Shown here: positions 7,696 through 17,454 of the stretch, piece by piece
How positions within the stretch are numbered: position 1 is the first letter of the stretch
Layout: the number at the start of each line of letters is the position of its first letter
Made by a program: the position numbers and the translations under genes
Notes under the pieces: generated by a model
Databases searched by the model: none
What the model was told of the DNA's origin: nothing
What the model saw: the letters and a program-made list of their open reading frames with translations, nothing else
Source: Rhodospirillaceae bacterium
GTDB taxonomy: Bacteria > Pseudomonadota > Alphaproteobacteria > Rhodospirillales > Casp-alpha2
DNA length: 64,000 nt
Reading direction: 5' to 3'
NCBI GenBank assembly: GCA_002706405.1
Contig: PALN01000017.1
Coordinates: 2,329 to 66,328, forward strand

Positions 7696-10419
7696 ATGGA
7701 TCAAGACTCCCGACCGCACCAAGCATGGCATGCCCTTTCTTGGGAAGCGGCGGCCCGCGCGCTGGAAACCGATCCCGAGGCGGGCCTTAGTCCTGAGGAA
7801 GCGGCGGCCCGGCTTGAACGGTACGGTCCCAACGATCTGCCCCGGCCCCGCCCGCCCGGCCTGCTGACCCTGTACCTGCGGCAATTCGTCAATCCGCTGA
7901 TCTATCTTCTGGCCGCCGCGGCAGTGGTCTCCGTCGCCATCGGCGAGGCCTCGGACGCGCTGTTCATCTTCGCCGTGCTGCAGGTCAACGCCCTGATCGG
8001 CACTTATCAGGAATACCGCGCGCAAAAAAGCGCGCTTGCCCTCGACAGCCTGATCCGTGATCGGGCCACGGTTCTGCGCGGCGGCGCGGTCCATACGGTG
8101 GACGGCCGCGACCTGGTGCCGGGCGACGTGATCCGCCTGGAATCAGGGAACCACGTGCCGGCCGACCTGCGCCTGGTTCAGGCCGATGCCCTGCTGGTCG
8201 ACGAATCCCTGCTGACCGGTGAATCACAGGCCGTGGTCAAGGACGCCGCCGCGGCCGTGGCCGAGCAAGCCATGACCGGTGACCGCCATACCATGCTGCA
8301 TGCGGCCACCGTGGTCGTCAGCGGTCGCGGGCTCGGCATCGTCACGGATACGGGAACGCGGACGGCGCTTGGCCGGATCGCCGAACAACTTGTGGGCCGG
8401 GACGCGGCGCCGCCGCCCCTGGTCGTGCGCCTGGAACGGTTCACCCGCATGCTGGGGATCGTCGTGGTCTCGGCGATCGCCCTTTTGGCCGTGGCGATGG
8501 TGCTCAAGGGGGCGCCGGTGGTCGAAATCTTCCTGGTCGCCGTGGCCTTGGCCGTCGCCGCCCTGCCCGAAGGCCTGCCCGTGGCGATCACGGTGGCGCT
8601 GTCCGTCGGCTGTCATCGCATGGCGGAAAACAACGTGATCGTGCGCTCCCTGCCCGCGGTCGAGGGCCTGGGGGCCTGCACCCTGATCGCCAGCGACAAG
8701 ACCGGCACCCTGACTTGCAATGCCCTGACCGTGAAACGGGTGGTGATACCGGGCCTGGGCGATTTCCAGGTAAGCGGCGAGGGCTACAACGACAACGGGG
8801 CCGTGGCCAACGCTGGCGGCGCCATGAGCGACGCCGACTGGCACGGCCTGCGCCGCCTTGCCGAAGCGGCGGCGCTGTGCAACGAGGGCGAACTGGTCCG
8901 CCGCGACGGTCATTGGCAGCACCTGGGCGATACCGTGGACGTGGCCTTTCTGGCCCTGGCGGCCAAGGCCGGGCTGAGTCGCTCCGGACTGCTCGCAGAT
9001 CTGCCGCAGGAAGCCGCCATCGCCTACGAGCCGGCGCGGCGCTATGGCGCGTCCTTCCACCGCACGACGGAGGGGCTTCGGGTCTATGCCAAGGGCGCGT
9101 TCGAGGTCATCCTGCCGTTCTGCCGCGACGCCGACCGGGCGGCCCTGACGGCCCAGGCCGAAGCCTTGGCGGCGGAAGGGTATCGCGTGCTGGCCGTGGC
9201 CGCGGGGCCCGCGGCCGCGCCGGTCGAGGACTTGGCCGGGACGACGGATCTGGAATTCCTGGGCTTCGTCGGCCTGATCGATCCTTTGCGCCCGGAATCC
9301 AAGGACGCGGTGGCGCGCTGCAGCCGGTCGGGCATCGACGTGCGCATGGTCACCGGCGACCATCCGGCGACGGCGCTCGCCATCGCCCGCGACGTCGGCA
9401 TCGCGGCGGCGGGGGAAGAGGCCGTGACCGGCCTGGACCTGAAGGCCTTGGCCGACGATCCGGTGGCCTTCGCCCGCGCCGTCGCCGAAGCTCCCGTCTT
9501 CGCGCGGGTCGATCCCCTGCAAAAACTCGAGATCGTCAAGGCGCTGCGGGCTCAGGGGCATTTCGTCGCGGTAACCGGAGACGGCGTCAACGACGCGCCG
9601 GCCCTCAACGCTGCCGATATCGGCGTCGCCATGGGCGGTGCCGGCACGGACGTGGCCCGCGATACGGCGGACCTGATCCTGACTGACGATAACTTTGCCT
9701 CCATCGTCAACGGGGTGGAGCAGGGCCGCATCGCCTATGACAACGTGCGCAAGGTGGTGTACCTGCTGGTCTCCACAGGGGCGGCCGAAGTCGCGCTGTT
9801 TTTCTTTGCTTTCCTGGGCGGGTTGCCGCTGCCGCTTTATGCCGTGCAGCTTCTGTGGCTCAACCTGGTGACCCAGGGCCTGCAGCACACGGCATTGGCC
9901 TTCGAAGGGGCGGAGCCGGGCCTGCTGGACCGCGCGCCCCGACCACCGAACCAGCCGGTCTTTGACCGGATGATGATCTCGCAGACCGTCGTTTCGGGCC
10001 TGTTCATGGGGGCGGTCGGCTATCTGTTTTTCGCCTGGATGCTCGATCAGGGCTGGCCCGAGCACCAGGCGCGCAACGCGCTTTTGCTGTTGCTGGTCCT
10101 GTTCGAAAACGCGCATGTCCTCAATTGCCGCTCGGAAACGCGGTCCGTCTTCCGCGTGCCGCTTTCCGCGAACTGGTTGCTGGTCGGCGCGGTCATCATC
10201 AGCCAGGGCGCCCATATCCTGGCCATGCATCTGCCCGGGTTCAGTTCGGTGCTGCGGGTCGAGGCGGTGGATCTGGAAACCTGGTTGCTCGTGGCGGTCA
10301 TCGCGGCGTCGGTGATTCTGATGATGGAGCTGTTCAAGGTCATCCAGCGGATGGTCTATCCCGTGTCCGGCGCCATCGGCGCCGGAATGCGGAGAAACGG
10401 CAGTTTTCCACGGAAATAG
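7696..10419 (+). CDS. Cation-transporting P-type ATPase, Ca2+ (P2A) type
   Basis: A 907-residue membrane pump. Domain order is the N-terminal cation-ATPase domain (LSPEEAAARLERYGPNDLP), a first pair of membrane helices, the actuator domain (VDESLLTGES), helix M4 with PEGLP, the phosphorylation motif DKTGTLT with the catalytic aspartate at residue 334, and the hinge motif TGDGVNDAPAL, then several C-terminal helices. PEGLP in M4 and the overall layout match SERCA/PMR1-like Ca2+ (or Mn2+) pumps rather than heavy-metal P1B pumps, which would carry CPC. It is flanked by unrelated genes, so its physiological ion is an inference from family only. Confidence 0.87.
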   Translation: MDQDSRPHQAWHALSWEAAARALETDPEAGLSPEEAAARLERYGPNDLPRPRPPGLLTLYLRQFVNPLIYLLAAAAVVSVAIGEASDALFIFAVLQVNALIGTYQEYRAQKSALALDSLIRDRATVLRGGAVHTVDGRDLVPGDVIRLESGNHVPADLRLVQADALLVDESLLTGESQAVVKDAAAAVAEQAMTGDRHTMLHAATVVVSGRGLGIVTDTGTRTALGRIAEQLVGRDAAPPPLVVRLERFTRMLGIVVVSAIALLAVAMVLKGAPVVEIFLVAVALAVAALPEGLPVAITVALSVGCHRMAENNVIVRSLPAVEGLGACTLIASDKTGTLTCNALTVKRVVIPGLGDFQVSGEGYNDNGAVANAGGAMSDADWHGLRRLAEAAALCNEGELVRRDGHWQHLGDTVDVAFLALAAKAGLSRSGLLADLPQEAAIAYEPARRYGASFHRTTEGLRVYAKGAFEVILPFCRDADRAALTAQAEALAAEGYRVLAVAAGPAAAPVEDLAGTTDLEFLGFVGLIDPLRPESKDAVARCSRSGIDVRMVTGDHPATALAIARDVGIAAAGEEAVTGLDLKALADDPVAFARAVAEAPVFARVDPLQKLEIVKALRAQGHFVAVTGDGVNDAPALNAADIGVAMGGAGTDVARDTADLILTDDNFASIVNGVEQGRIAYDNVRKVVYLLVSTGAAEVALFFFAFLGGLPLPLYAVQLLWLNLVTQGLQHTALAFEGAEPGLLDRAPRPPNQPVFDRMMISQTVVSGLFMGAVGYLFFAWMLDQGWPEHQARNALLLLLVLFENAHVLNCRSETRSVFRVPLSANWLLVGAVIISQGAHILAMHLPGFSSVLRVEAVDLETWLLVAVIAASVILMMELFKVIQRMVYPVSGAIGAGMRRNGSFPRK

Positions 10420-10524
10420 AGCCCGCCGGGCTATGGCATTGACGGTCCGTTCGCCCTACACTCTGCTCCGAACAGCCCGGCTCGGCAGGGCCTGCGTCAC
10501 CACCGAACACATGGAATTTGCCCG

Positions 10525-13500
10525 TTGAAGAAACTCGCCATCGGTCTTTCGGTCTTTTTCGCGCTTGTCATTGGCGTCCTGCTGATCGGTCCCAGTCTGG
10601 TCGATTGGAACAGTTACACGGACGAGATCGCCGATCAGGTCGAAAAAGTGACCGGACGAAAGGTCATCATCGGCGGCTCGGTTTCCGTTCAGGTTCTGCC
10701 GCGCCCACACTTGCATGTCGCCGATGTACATCTTGCCAACATCACCGGCTCCGAGGACCCCCGCATGGCGTCCTTCGAATCGCTGGAAGTTCGGATCGCG
10801 GCGGCGGCGCTGCTGAGCGGCAAAGTACGGGTCGAGACGGTCAAACTGGTGCGCCCGACGGTCTTGCTGGAGCGTCTGGCCGACGGCCGCGTGAACTGGG
10901 ATTTCGGGGCGCCGGGTGCGGCAAAAGGTAACGCGGGGACATCTCAAGCGGCGGCAACGGACAAACCGGCGGCGGCCGTCGGCAGCGGGCGTGCCGGGCC
11001 CGGCATTGCCGTGGACAATTTCATGGTCGAAGGCGGCACCATCGTCTACCGCGATCTGCAGCGCGGACGGGAAGAAGTCATCACCGGGATCGACGCCCGC
11101 GTCGCCGCCGCCAGCCTGAACGGGCCGGTGGAAAGTGACGGTGCGCTGACCATGGCCGGCCACCGCCTCGCCTATACCTTGAATGTCGCCGAGATCGTCC
11201 AGGGGCGCACGATCCCCTTGGTATTCAGCCTGAAACTGGGCAACGACACGGTGATTCGGATCGACGGCGGCGTCGTCAACGTGCCGGAGAAGCCGCGGCT
11301 GCGTGCCAAGATCACGGGCAGCGGCCCGAACGTGGCCGAAGCGATCGCGGCGACCGGCGGGCCGACCGATCTGCCCGTGAATCTGGCCAAGCCGTTCACC
11401 GTGCTCGGCAATCTGGAGGCCAGCGTCGATGGCGGCCGTGTCGAGGATCTGGAAATCAAGCTCGACACCATGGAATTCCATATCGCGGCGGAGGTTGCGG
11501 CCAGCGACAAGACCGTGGCGTCCTTGTCGGTCAAATCAGGCTGGGTCGATTTGGACGCGCTGCTGGCACCGGTCCCGCCACCCGCTAAAACCGAGGTGAC
11601 GGCAAAGCCGGGCGACCCGAAGAAGACAGTGGCGGCGAAGCCCGCATCCCCGAAAAAATCCGCGCAACCGAAGGCGGAAAGCGCCTTCGAACTGCCGAAG
11701 GATATTCAGGCCAATCTGTCGCTCCAGATTGATTCCCTGGTGCTGAAGGGCCAACCCCTGGAAGGCGTCAGCCTAAGTGCCGATCTGGCCAACGGTGAGT
11801 TGACCCTCAACCAGGCGACGGCGCAGCTTCCCGGTGATGCCGATGTGGGATTGTTCGGATTCCTCAGTGCGCGCGACGGCAAGCCCCGGTTCGAGGGTCA
11901 GGTCGAAACCCGGGCCAAGGACCTGGGCCCCGTGTTGGCCTGGGCCATGCCGGGGGTCGCGGTTCCCGCCGCTGCGCTGAAGGATTTCAGCTTCAAGACA
12001 CCGCTGGTCGTCGACGGGAATTACGCGCAGTTGACGGGGATCACCGCCGCAGCCGGCGGCACGAAGCTGACGGGTGCGGCGACGATTGCCCTGCAGGCGC
12101 GGCCGTCGTTCGGCGCCAGCTTGGAATTGGACAAAATCGACCTGGATGCCCTGATGCCGCCCCCGGCGTCTGCCAAGGGTGGTAAGGGCAAGGCTTCGGC
12201 CGATGCCGGGGCGGGCGGCGGTGCGTCGGCAACGCCCGGTGCGACAGCAACAACGGCGGCACCGACGGTCGACCTATTCGCCCCCTTGAAACCGCTGACG
12301 ACGTTCGACGCCAACGTGAAGCTTGCGGTCGGCTCGGCGGTGGTGCGCGGCCTGACGGCACGGAATATTGCGTTGGACGCGACCTTGGCGCGGGGCGAGT
12401 TGACCTTGCGCACATTGAAGGTCGGCAATGTCGCGGGCTTGAGCACCGCTGTGACCGGCGGACTTTCCGGGCTTGACGGCATTCCCACGGCCAAGGATCT
12501 GAAGATCTCCGCCAGCACCAAGGACGTGGGGCCGTTGGCCAGGGCGTTGGCCTTGGAGCTTCCCGTCTCGGCGGAAGCGCTCGGGGCGGTGTCCGCCAAT
12601 GCGACCGTATCGGGCAGCCTGTTGTCGCCGGCGGTGGCCGCCGACCTGGGCGCCATGGGCGGGAAATTCGCCGTTCGCGGGACCCTGCCGATCCTGGCCC
12701 TGGCGGGGCAGGACCTGCGCCTGGGCGTGTCCGCCCGGCACGGCGATCTGGCCGGCCTGTTGCGGCGCTTCGGTGCGGATTATCGGCCCCAGGGCAAGGT
12801 CGGCGGATTTGATCTGACGGCCCAGGTCACCGGCAATCCAAAGTCCATCCGCGTCGACAATATTGCGGGCAATATCGGGTCAGTGACGGCGGCGGGCAGC
12901 CTCTCGCTTGCCCTTGCAGGGGCCAAGCCGAAGGCGCTGGCCAATCTGGCGCTCGGCCCCGTCGATATCACGCCGTTCCTGCCCGCCAAGCGGGCGGCGG
13001 GCCTGCTCGACCGGGGCTGGGAGATCAACCGGGCACCCGCGGCTTGGGCAGGACCCGGGGTTAATCCGCTGATGGCGATCGCCGCGGCCGTCAGCTCCCG
13101 GTGGTCCAAGGCGCCCATCGATCTCGCGGCCCTGAACGCGCTTGATGCCGCGATCACGGTAACGTCGCCCAAGGTCACTTTTGAAGACGCCTCCCTGGAG
13201 ACTGCCGATCTGGGCGCTGCCATCGAAGGCGGTATTCTGAAGGTCGAGCGTCTGACCGGCCGTTTGTTCGGCGGCACGCTGACCGCCAAGGCGACGGCCA
13301 CCGCCGCGGGCCAATTGAGCGCCGCCGGCCAGGTCGTCGGCGCGGATCTAACCCGGGCCGGTAAGGCGCTGGGCAGCGTTGCGGCGGGCAAAGTCAATGC
13401 GGACTTTGATCTTACGGCGCGGGGCCGCTCCGAAGCCGAGATCGTCTCGTCCCTGGGCGGCAGCTTGAATTTTTCCGGCCGGGATCTGGATGCCGAGGCG

Positions 13501-14070
13501 CTCAGCGGGTCGGCGGAGGCCGGGTTCGGCCTGGGCGGCGTCGTCTTGGCGCTCAACCAATTGGGCGGCACGCTCGGCGGCCCGAAACAGGGCAAGGGCC
13601 TGGCCGATGTGGACGCCGCGTTCACGATCGCAGGTGGTGTCGCGACCTCCAGCCAACTGAAGGCCGTGACCAACGTGGGCGTCGCCAGCGGTGCCGGCAG
13701 CGTCGATCTGGCGGCATGGACGGTTGATCTTTCGGGCGCCATCCAGCCGGCCCCCAATCTGCTGTCGGCGGTGCTGTCGATCACCACGCGCAAGGGCGTC
13801 AACGTGCCGTTCTCGATCACCGGGAAACTGGACGCGCCGCGCATCAAAGTCGATACGGCGTCCCTCGGGACCGGCGGCATTCCCGTGCCGGGGCTCGACA
13901 AGTTGCTGAAGAAAAAGGGCGTTGGCGACGTTCTTCAGGGCATTCTGGGCGGCGGCCAGACGCAGGAACCGGCTGAGCAGCAGCAACAGCAGCAGCCGAC
14001 GCCGCAGACCGAGGAAAAGAAGAAGGTGACGCCGCAGGACCTGCTGCGCGGCATTCTCGGCAAGTTCTGA
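10525..14070 (+). CDS. Large AsmA family protein
   Basis: An 1181-residue envelope protein. It starts with one N-terminal membrane helix (MKKLAIGLSVFFALVIGVLL) followed by the AsmA N-terminal domain (VLPRPHLHVADVHLANI, VRVETVKLVRPTVLLERLADG) and a long beta-rich periplasmic body typical of AsmA/TamB-like proteins. Low-complexity Ala/Lys/Pro spacers occur near residues 353-395 and Ala/Gly-rich ones near 550-580, and the C-terminus has a run of glutamines before a Lys-rich end. The family is linked to outer-membrane assembly and phospholipid transport. The start codon is TTG and the ribosome site ahead of it is poor; the family N-terminus MKKL supports it. The next gene begins 18 bases downstream. 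Confidence 0.85.
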   Translation: MKKLAIGLSVFFALVIGVLLIGPSLVDWNSYTDEIADQVEKVTGRKVIIGGSVSVQVLPRPHLHVADVHLANITGSEDPRMASFESLEVRIAAAALLSGKVRVETVKLVRPTVLLERLADGRVNWDFGAPGAAKGNAGTSQAAATDKPAAAVGSGRAGPGIAVDNFMVEGGTIVYRDLQRGREEVITGIDARVAAASLNGPVESDGALTMAGHRLAYTLNVAEIVQGRTIPLVFSLKLGNDTVIRIDGGVVNVPEKPRLRAKITGSGPNVAEAIAATGGPTDLPVNLAKPFTVLGNLEASVDGGRVEDLEIKLDTMEFHIAAEVAASDKTVASLSVKSGWVDLDALLAPVPPPAKTEVTAKPGDPKKTVAAKPASPKKSAQPKAESAFELPKDIQANLSLQIDSLVLKGQPLEGVSLSADLANGELTLNQATAQLPGDADVGLFGFLSARDGKPRFEGQVETRAKDLGPVLAWAMPGVAVPAAALKDFSFKTPLVVDGNYAQLTGITAAAGGTKLTGAATIALQARPSFGASLELDKIDLDALMPPPASAKGGKGKASADAGAGGGASATPGATATTAAPTVDLFAPLKPLTTFDANVKLAVGSAVVRGLTARNIALDATLARGELTLRTLKVGNVAGLSTAVTGGLSGLDGIPTAKDLKISASTKDVGPLARALALELPVSAEALGAVSANATVSGSLLSPAVAADLGAMGGKFAVRGTLPILALAGQDLRLGVSARHGDLAGLLRRFGADYRPQGKVGGFDLTAQVTGNPKSIRVDNIAGNIGSVTAAGSLSLALAGAKPKALANLALGPVDITPFLPAKRAAGLLDRGWEINRAPAAWAGPGVNPLMAIAAAVSSRWSKAPIDLAALNALDAAITVTSPKVTFEDASLETADLGAAIEGGILKVERLTGRLFGGTLTAKATATAAGQLSAAGQVVGADLTRAGKALGSVAAGKVNADFDLTARGRSEAEIVSSLGGSLNFSGRDLDAEALSGSAEAGFGLGGVVLALNQLGGTLGGPKQGKGLADVDAAFTIAGGVATSSQLKAVTNVGVASGAGSVDLAAWTVDLSGAIQPAPNLLSAVLSITTRKGVNVPFSITGKLDAPRIKVDTASLGTGGIPVPGLDKLLKKKGVGDVLQGILGGGQTQEPAEQQQQQQPTPQTEEKKKVTPQDLLRGILGKF

Positions 14071-14088
14071 CACCGTCGGATATCGGAC

Positions 14089-15300
14089 ATGACGAGAGCG
14101 ACCTTTCCATCCCGTCTTCTGGACGGATTTGGTTTGGTTTGCGCTCTCGGCGCCGTTCTGTCCCTGCTGTACTATTGGGACCCGACGCGGACGGCGTTCA
14201 AGCGTCTGATGCCGGGGGGCGATGCCCGTTTTGAGCATATCCCGGCGGATACGGCGTCACTGCCTGTCTCGGAATGGGTGACTATTCGCGATGCCGCCGA
14301 TGTTCGCGACCGGCGCGGCCGTCTGTTGACGCGAATATTTGGTGCGCCCACCCTGCCCCGAGACCTTATGCCGCAGCGGGTGGTACGGCATATCGAAAAA
14401 AACCCCGGCAAACATCACACATGCCTTTCGCCGACCGGTCCGGCGGTGGTGCATCTGTTGTCGCGGATGGATACGATCATCATGCGCGCCCTTGCCTGTG
14501 AAGCCGCCTACTACCGGAGATGGCGCAACCTGGCGGGGATCGACGAATTGACCGGCTATCTCGTCAAAGACTGGTATCCCTATTCCATTGCTTATTTTCG
14601 CCCGAAGCGCGGCAATGGTCGATTGATCCTGTACCAGCAAGGCCTGGCAGCGACCTATCACGACCAGCATCGGATGATCGAAGGTTGGGTCGGCGAAGGT
14701 TATACCGTGGCCGCGCTCAACATGCCCGGATATGGCGACAACACCTGTTATGACCAGCGCCGCTATTGCCGTGGGACGCTGATGGACGCCCGGTTCGGGA
14801 CAAAACTCGCGATGGCCTTCCTGCCGCCGGTGGTGGCCGTCAACTATGCCATGGCAGAGCAACGGTTTCGGCAAATTGCGATGATCGGAGTGTCATCCGG
14901 TGCCTGGGTGACCCTGGTCAGCGCGGCGATTGATCCGCGCATCGGTGTCAGTTTTCCGGTTGCCGGCGTGCTGCCGCTTGCCATGCTGAAGGGTAAGGAG
15001 GAAAGCGCCCGCGAGATCGTTGAGGGCCTGACCGATATTGCCGGGGTACTTGATCTTGCTGTGATGGGTGCCGACCGTTCGGGCCGCCGTCAGGTGCAGA
15101 TATTCAACCGCTATGATCGTTGCTGTTTCTATGGACCGCGGGCGGCGGTGCTGGCGCCCTTGCTTGCGGAAGCCGCCCGAAAGCTGGGCGGCCGCCATCA
15201 AGTGTTGTTCGACGAAACCCATGCCCGGCACAAAATTTCCCGATGGGCGGCGGACCGCATCATGGAAGCGGTCAACGGTAGCGGGACGGCGGCGCCATGA
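14089..15300 (+). CDS. Membrane-anchored alpha/beta hydrolase fold protein
   Basis: A 403-residue protein with one N-terminal membrane helix (residues about 10-27) and an alpha/beta hydrolase fold. The nucleophile elbow is visible as GVSSGAW near residue 267, and a late histidine suitable for the triad is in DETHARHKIS near the C-terminus. An earlier segment, ALNMPGYGDNTCYDQRRYC, looks like the strand-loop before the nucleophile and carries two cysteines. Substrate unknown. It follows the AsmA gene by 18 bases and overlaps the next small gene by four bases (ATGA), so the three probably form one transcript. Confidence 0.75.
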   Translation: MTRATFPSRLLDGFGLVCALGAVLSLLYYWDPTRTAFKRLMPGGDARFEHIPADTASLPVSEWVTIRDAADVRDRRGRLLTRIFGAPTLPRDLMPQRVVRHIEKNPGKHHTCLSPTGPAVVHLLSRMDTIIMRALACEAAYYRRWRNLAGIDELTGYLVKDWYPYSIAYFRPKRGNGRLILYQQGLAATYHDQHRMIEGWVGEGYTVAALNMPGYGDNTCYDQRRYCRGTLMDARFGTKLAMAFLPPVVAVNYAMAEQRFRQIAMIGVSSGAWVTLVSAAIDPRIGVSFPVAGVLPLAMLKGKEESAREIVEGLTDIAGVLDLAVMGADRSGRRQVQIFNRYDRCCFYGPRAAVLAPLLAEAARKLGGRHQVLFDETHARHKISRWAADRIMEAVNGSGTAAP

Positions 15301-15491
15301 GCCGGGTTTCGCGGATCGGTGGTCTTGTCGCGCTCACGGCACTGGTGGTCGCCGCCGGTTTGTGGTGGGAAAGCGGTGCCTGGCAATATGGCGACCTGTC
15401 GACCCGGGGATTGGTACGGGTCGCCGGTTTTTCTTTGGTGGCGCTCGCCTGCCACGGACTGGCGGCCTTGCTGCGGCGGCGCGCCCGTTAG
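15297..15491 (+). CDS. Small membrane protein, unknown function
   Basis: A 64-residue protein with two hydrophobic helices (about residues 8-24 and 41-60) and an arginine-rich C-terminus (LLRRRAR). Its ATG overlaps the TGA of the hydrolase gene in an ATGA, and its reading frame ends in a TTAG that it shares with the stop of the opposite-strand gene. The overlap and sensible topology support a real gene; no family is recognised. Confidence 0.6.
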   Translation: MSRVSRIGGLVALTALVVAAGLWWESGAWQYGDLSTRGLVRVAGFSLVALACHGLAALLRRRAR

Positions 15492-15718
15492 TCGCGCAAG
15501 CTTTGCAGCACGAAAACCCGGACGGCGCTGGATAGGTTGCCCGTGCGCCCGGCATCGATCTCCGTGACCAGGGAATTGACCGACATCCCGCGCCGGGCGG
15601 CGATGGTCTTGAGCGCATCCCAGAAGATATCCTCCAGCGTCAGGCTGGTGTGATGGCCGGCGACCAGGATGGAGCGCTTGGCCAGGCGGGCGGGATCAGG
15701 GGCGGGTTTCATGGTCAT
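15488..15718 (-). CDS. Ribbon-helix-helix domain protein
   Basis: A short protein of about 76 residues of the RHH_4 type. The core reads RSILVAGHHTSLTLEDIFWDALKTIAARRG and then SVNSLVTEIDAGRTGNLSSAVRVFVLQSL, which is the arrangement of a beta strand plus two helices seen in these alphaproteobacterial proteins. It may bind DNA as a dimer or act as a protein-interaction module. I chose ATG 15718; the frame stays open to an ATG at 15757, and ATG 15712 is also possible. It converges on the preceding gene, the two stop codons overlapping in TTAG. Confidence 0.75.
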   Translation of the reverse strand: MTMKPAPDPARLAKRSILVAGHHTSLTLEDIFWDALKTIAARRGMSVNSLVTEIDAGRTGNLSSAVRVFVLQSLRD

Positions 15719-15812
15719 CGGTGTAACGTGCTTTTCCCTTGCCAGTATGGGCCGCATCGCGGCACTCTTTTCGCGTTAAATACGAAAAAAACTTCCCGAG
15801 GAGGCCGCCGCA

Positions 15813-16448
15813 ATGTCGGACCTGACAATCTACGGTACCACGATCAGTCCCTTCACCCGAACGGTGCGCATGTGCCTGGAGGAAAAGGACGAAACCTACC
15901 GCATTTATGAATACATGCCCGGCTCCGACGAGCAAAAGCAGGAACATCCCTTCGGCAAGGTGCCGGCGATCCGCGACGCGGACCTGCACCTCTACGAGAC
16001 CCTGGCCATCTGCGTCTACATCGATGAGGAATATGCCACGGACCCGCAGCTGCAGCCGCGCGACGCCGTGGAAAAGGCGGATATGTTCCAGCGCATCAGT
16101 CTGTACCTGGACGAAGGCTATCCCAATCTGTTCGCGGGCCTGATTTTTCCGCGCCTGGTCGCTCCCATGCAGGGCAAGCGGGCGGATGAAAGCGACGTTC
16201 AGGCCCATCTGCCGAAGATCGAAAAGTACCTCGCCGTCGCGGATAAGGAACTGCGCGGTCAGCGCTGGATGGTGGGTGAGGAAATGAGCCTCGCCGACTT
16301 GTTCCTGGCCCCCGCGATCTACTACGTGAAGATGACGCCCGAAGGACAGAAGCTGCTGTCCGGGCTGGAAAACCTGTCGGCTTGGTACACGAACATGACC
16401 ACGGTCGAAAGCTTCCGCGATACCGCGCCCAAGCTGCCGGGAAAATAA
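15813..16448 (+). CDS. Glutathione S-transferase family protein
   Basis: A 211-residue GST with an N-terminal thioredoxin-like domain (LTIYGTTISPFTRTVRMCLEEKD, then GKVPAIRDADLHLYETLAICVYID, containing the cis-proline and the ES/ET glutathione contact) and an all-helical C-terminal domain with the N-capping motif SLADLFLAPAIYYV. The catalytic residue is probably the serine or threonine in SPFTR. AGGAGG lies nine bases ahead of the ATG. Stands alone; likely detoxification of an electrophile, substrate unknown. Confidence 0.88.
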   Translation: MSDLTIYGTTISPFTRTVRMCLEEKDETYRIYEYMPGSDEQKQEHPFGKVPAIRDADLHLYETLAICVYIDEEYATDPQLQPRDAVEKADMFQRISLYLDEGYPNLFAGLIFPRLVAPMQGKRADESDVQAHLPKIEKYLAVADKELRGQRWMVGEEMSLADLFLAPAIYYVKMTPEGQKLLSGLENLSAWYTNMTTVESFRDTAPKLPGK

Positions 16449-16557
16449 CCCGGTTCCCGCTTCACGCATGATTGCGGGCTGACGCGTAACCGTCACTTGC
16501 ACTGCGGAATGGGATCTAATATGTTCCTGTTTTGTTCTTATTTGGAAAGACATCATC

Positions 16558-17043
16558 ATGGTCAAACCAATCCCCGACGGCTACACCGCCGTCACGCCCT
16601 ATATCGTCGTCGACGGTGCCGACGCGGCCATCAAATTCTATGAAAAGGCTTTCGGCGCGGTGGAAGTCATGCGCTTGCCCTTGCCGGGCACGGACCGGCT
16701 CGGCCATGCGGAAATCACCATCGATGGCGCCCATATCATGCTGTCCGACGCCAGCCCCGAATGGGGCACCACGGACCCCAAGACCTTGGGCGGCGTGACG
16801 GGTTCCATCTCGCTTTACGTGGCCGATGCGGATGCGGTTTTCGATCGGGCCGTGGCGGCGGGGGCGACGCCCATGATGCCGGTGACCGACATGTTCTGGG
16901 GCGACCGCATGGGCAAGGTTGTCGATCCCTTCGGTCATCAATGGGGTTTGCTGACCCATACCCGCGACCTGACGGAGGCGGAAATCCGACACGGGTTCGA
17001 GGAGGTCATGGCGTCGGGCGACATGTGCCCGGACGGCAACTAG
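16558..17043 (+). CDS. VOC family protein, PhnB-like glyoxalase fold
   Basis: A 161-residue protein of the vicinal oxygen chelate superfamily, PhnB-like branch: TPYIVVDGADAAIKFYEKAFGA, then LGHAEITIDGAHIMLSD, and the C-terminal VTDMFWGDRMGKVVDPFGHQWGL. The family holds metal-dependent isomerases and antibiotic-binding proteins, and the substrate here cannot be told. Its TAG stop overlaps the stop of the opposite-strand VOC gene in CTAG. Confidence 0.85.
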   Translation: MVKPIPDGYTAVTPYIVVDGADAAIKFYEKAFGAVEVMRLPLPGTDRLGHAEITIDGAHIMLSDASPEWGTTDPKTLGGVTGSISLYVADADAVFDRAVAAGATPMMPVTDMFWGDRMGKVVDPFGHQWGLLTHTRDLTEAEIRHGFEEVMASGDMCPDGN

Positions 17044-17441
17044 TCCGTCGGGAACACGACCTCGATCGTCACGCCTTCGGGCCCGGCGCAGAAAATCTGC
17101 CGCGCCGCGCCGTTGGGCAGTTCACGCACCTGATGCTCGATGCCGTGGGTTTTCAGCCGCTCGATCAGGGCCGCGGCGTCCGTCCCCTTGAAGGCCAGAT
17201 GGTCGACCACGCCGGTGCCGTCGCGGTCGTCGCCGCCGTGGCCTGAGACGTATCCCCGCTCCCGGTCCGATCCGACCAAGTGGATCACGGCACCCGCGTC
17301 TCCGGCATACAGCCAGTATCCGGGAAACTGAAAGGACGGGCGGTCGCCTTCCGTCAGGCCGATGACCTCGACGAAAAAGTCGCGCATGGCGTCCAGTTCC
17401 TTGGCGCGGATGTTGAAATGGTCGAGGCCGGTAATGGTCAT
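17040..17441 (-). CDS. VOC family protein (glyoxalase/dioxygenase fold)
   Basis: A 133-residue single VOC module: ITGLDHFNIRAKELDAMRDFFVEVIGL at the start with the first metal-ligand histidine, VVDHLAFKGTDAA in the middle with the second, and GVTIEVVFP at the end with the glutamate. All three expected metal ligands are present. ATG 17441 is chosen because it starts directly at the first strand and has GGGAG upstream; the longer frame reading upstream lies inside the hydrolase gene. It is the last gene of a five-gene minus-strand run. Confidence 0.82.
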   Translation of the reverse strand: MTITGLDHFNIRAKELDAMRDFFVEVIGLTEGDRPSFQFPGYWLYAGDAGAVIHLVGSDRERGYVSGHGGDDRDGTGVVDHLAFKGTDAAALIERLKTHGIEHQVRELPNGAARQIFCAGPEGVTIEVVFPTD

Positions 17442-17454
17442 GGAAGGACTCCCG

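Noticed and set aside
8224-10230. 668-codon minus-strand open frame opposite the P-type ATPase
   Set aside because: Antisense shadow with no family motifs; the ATPase on the plus strand has all its signatures.
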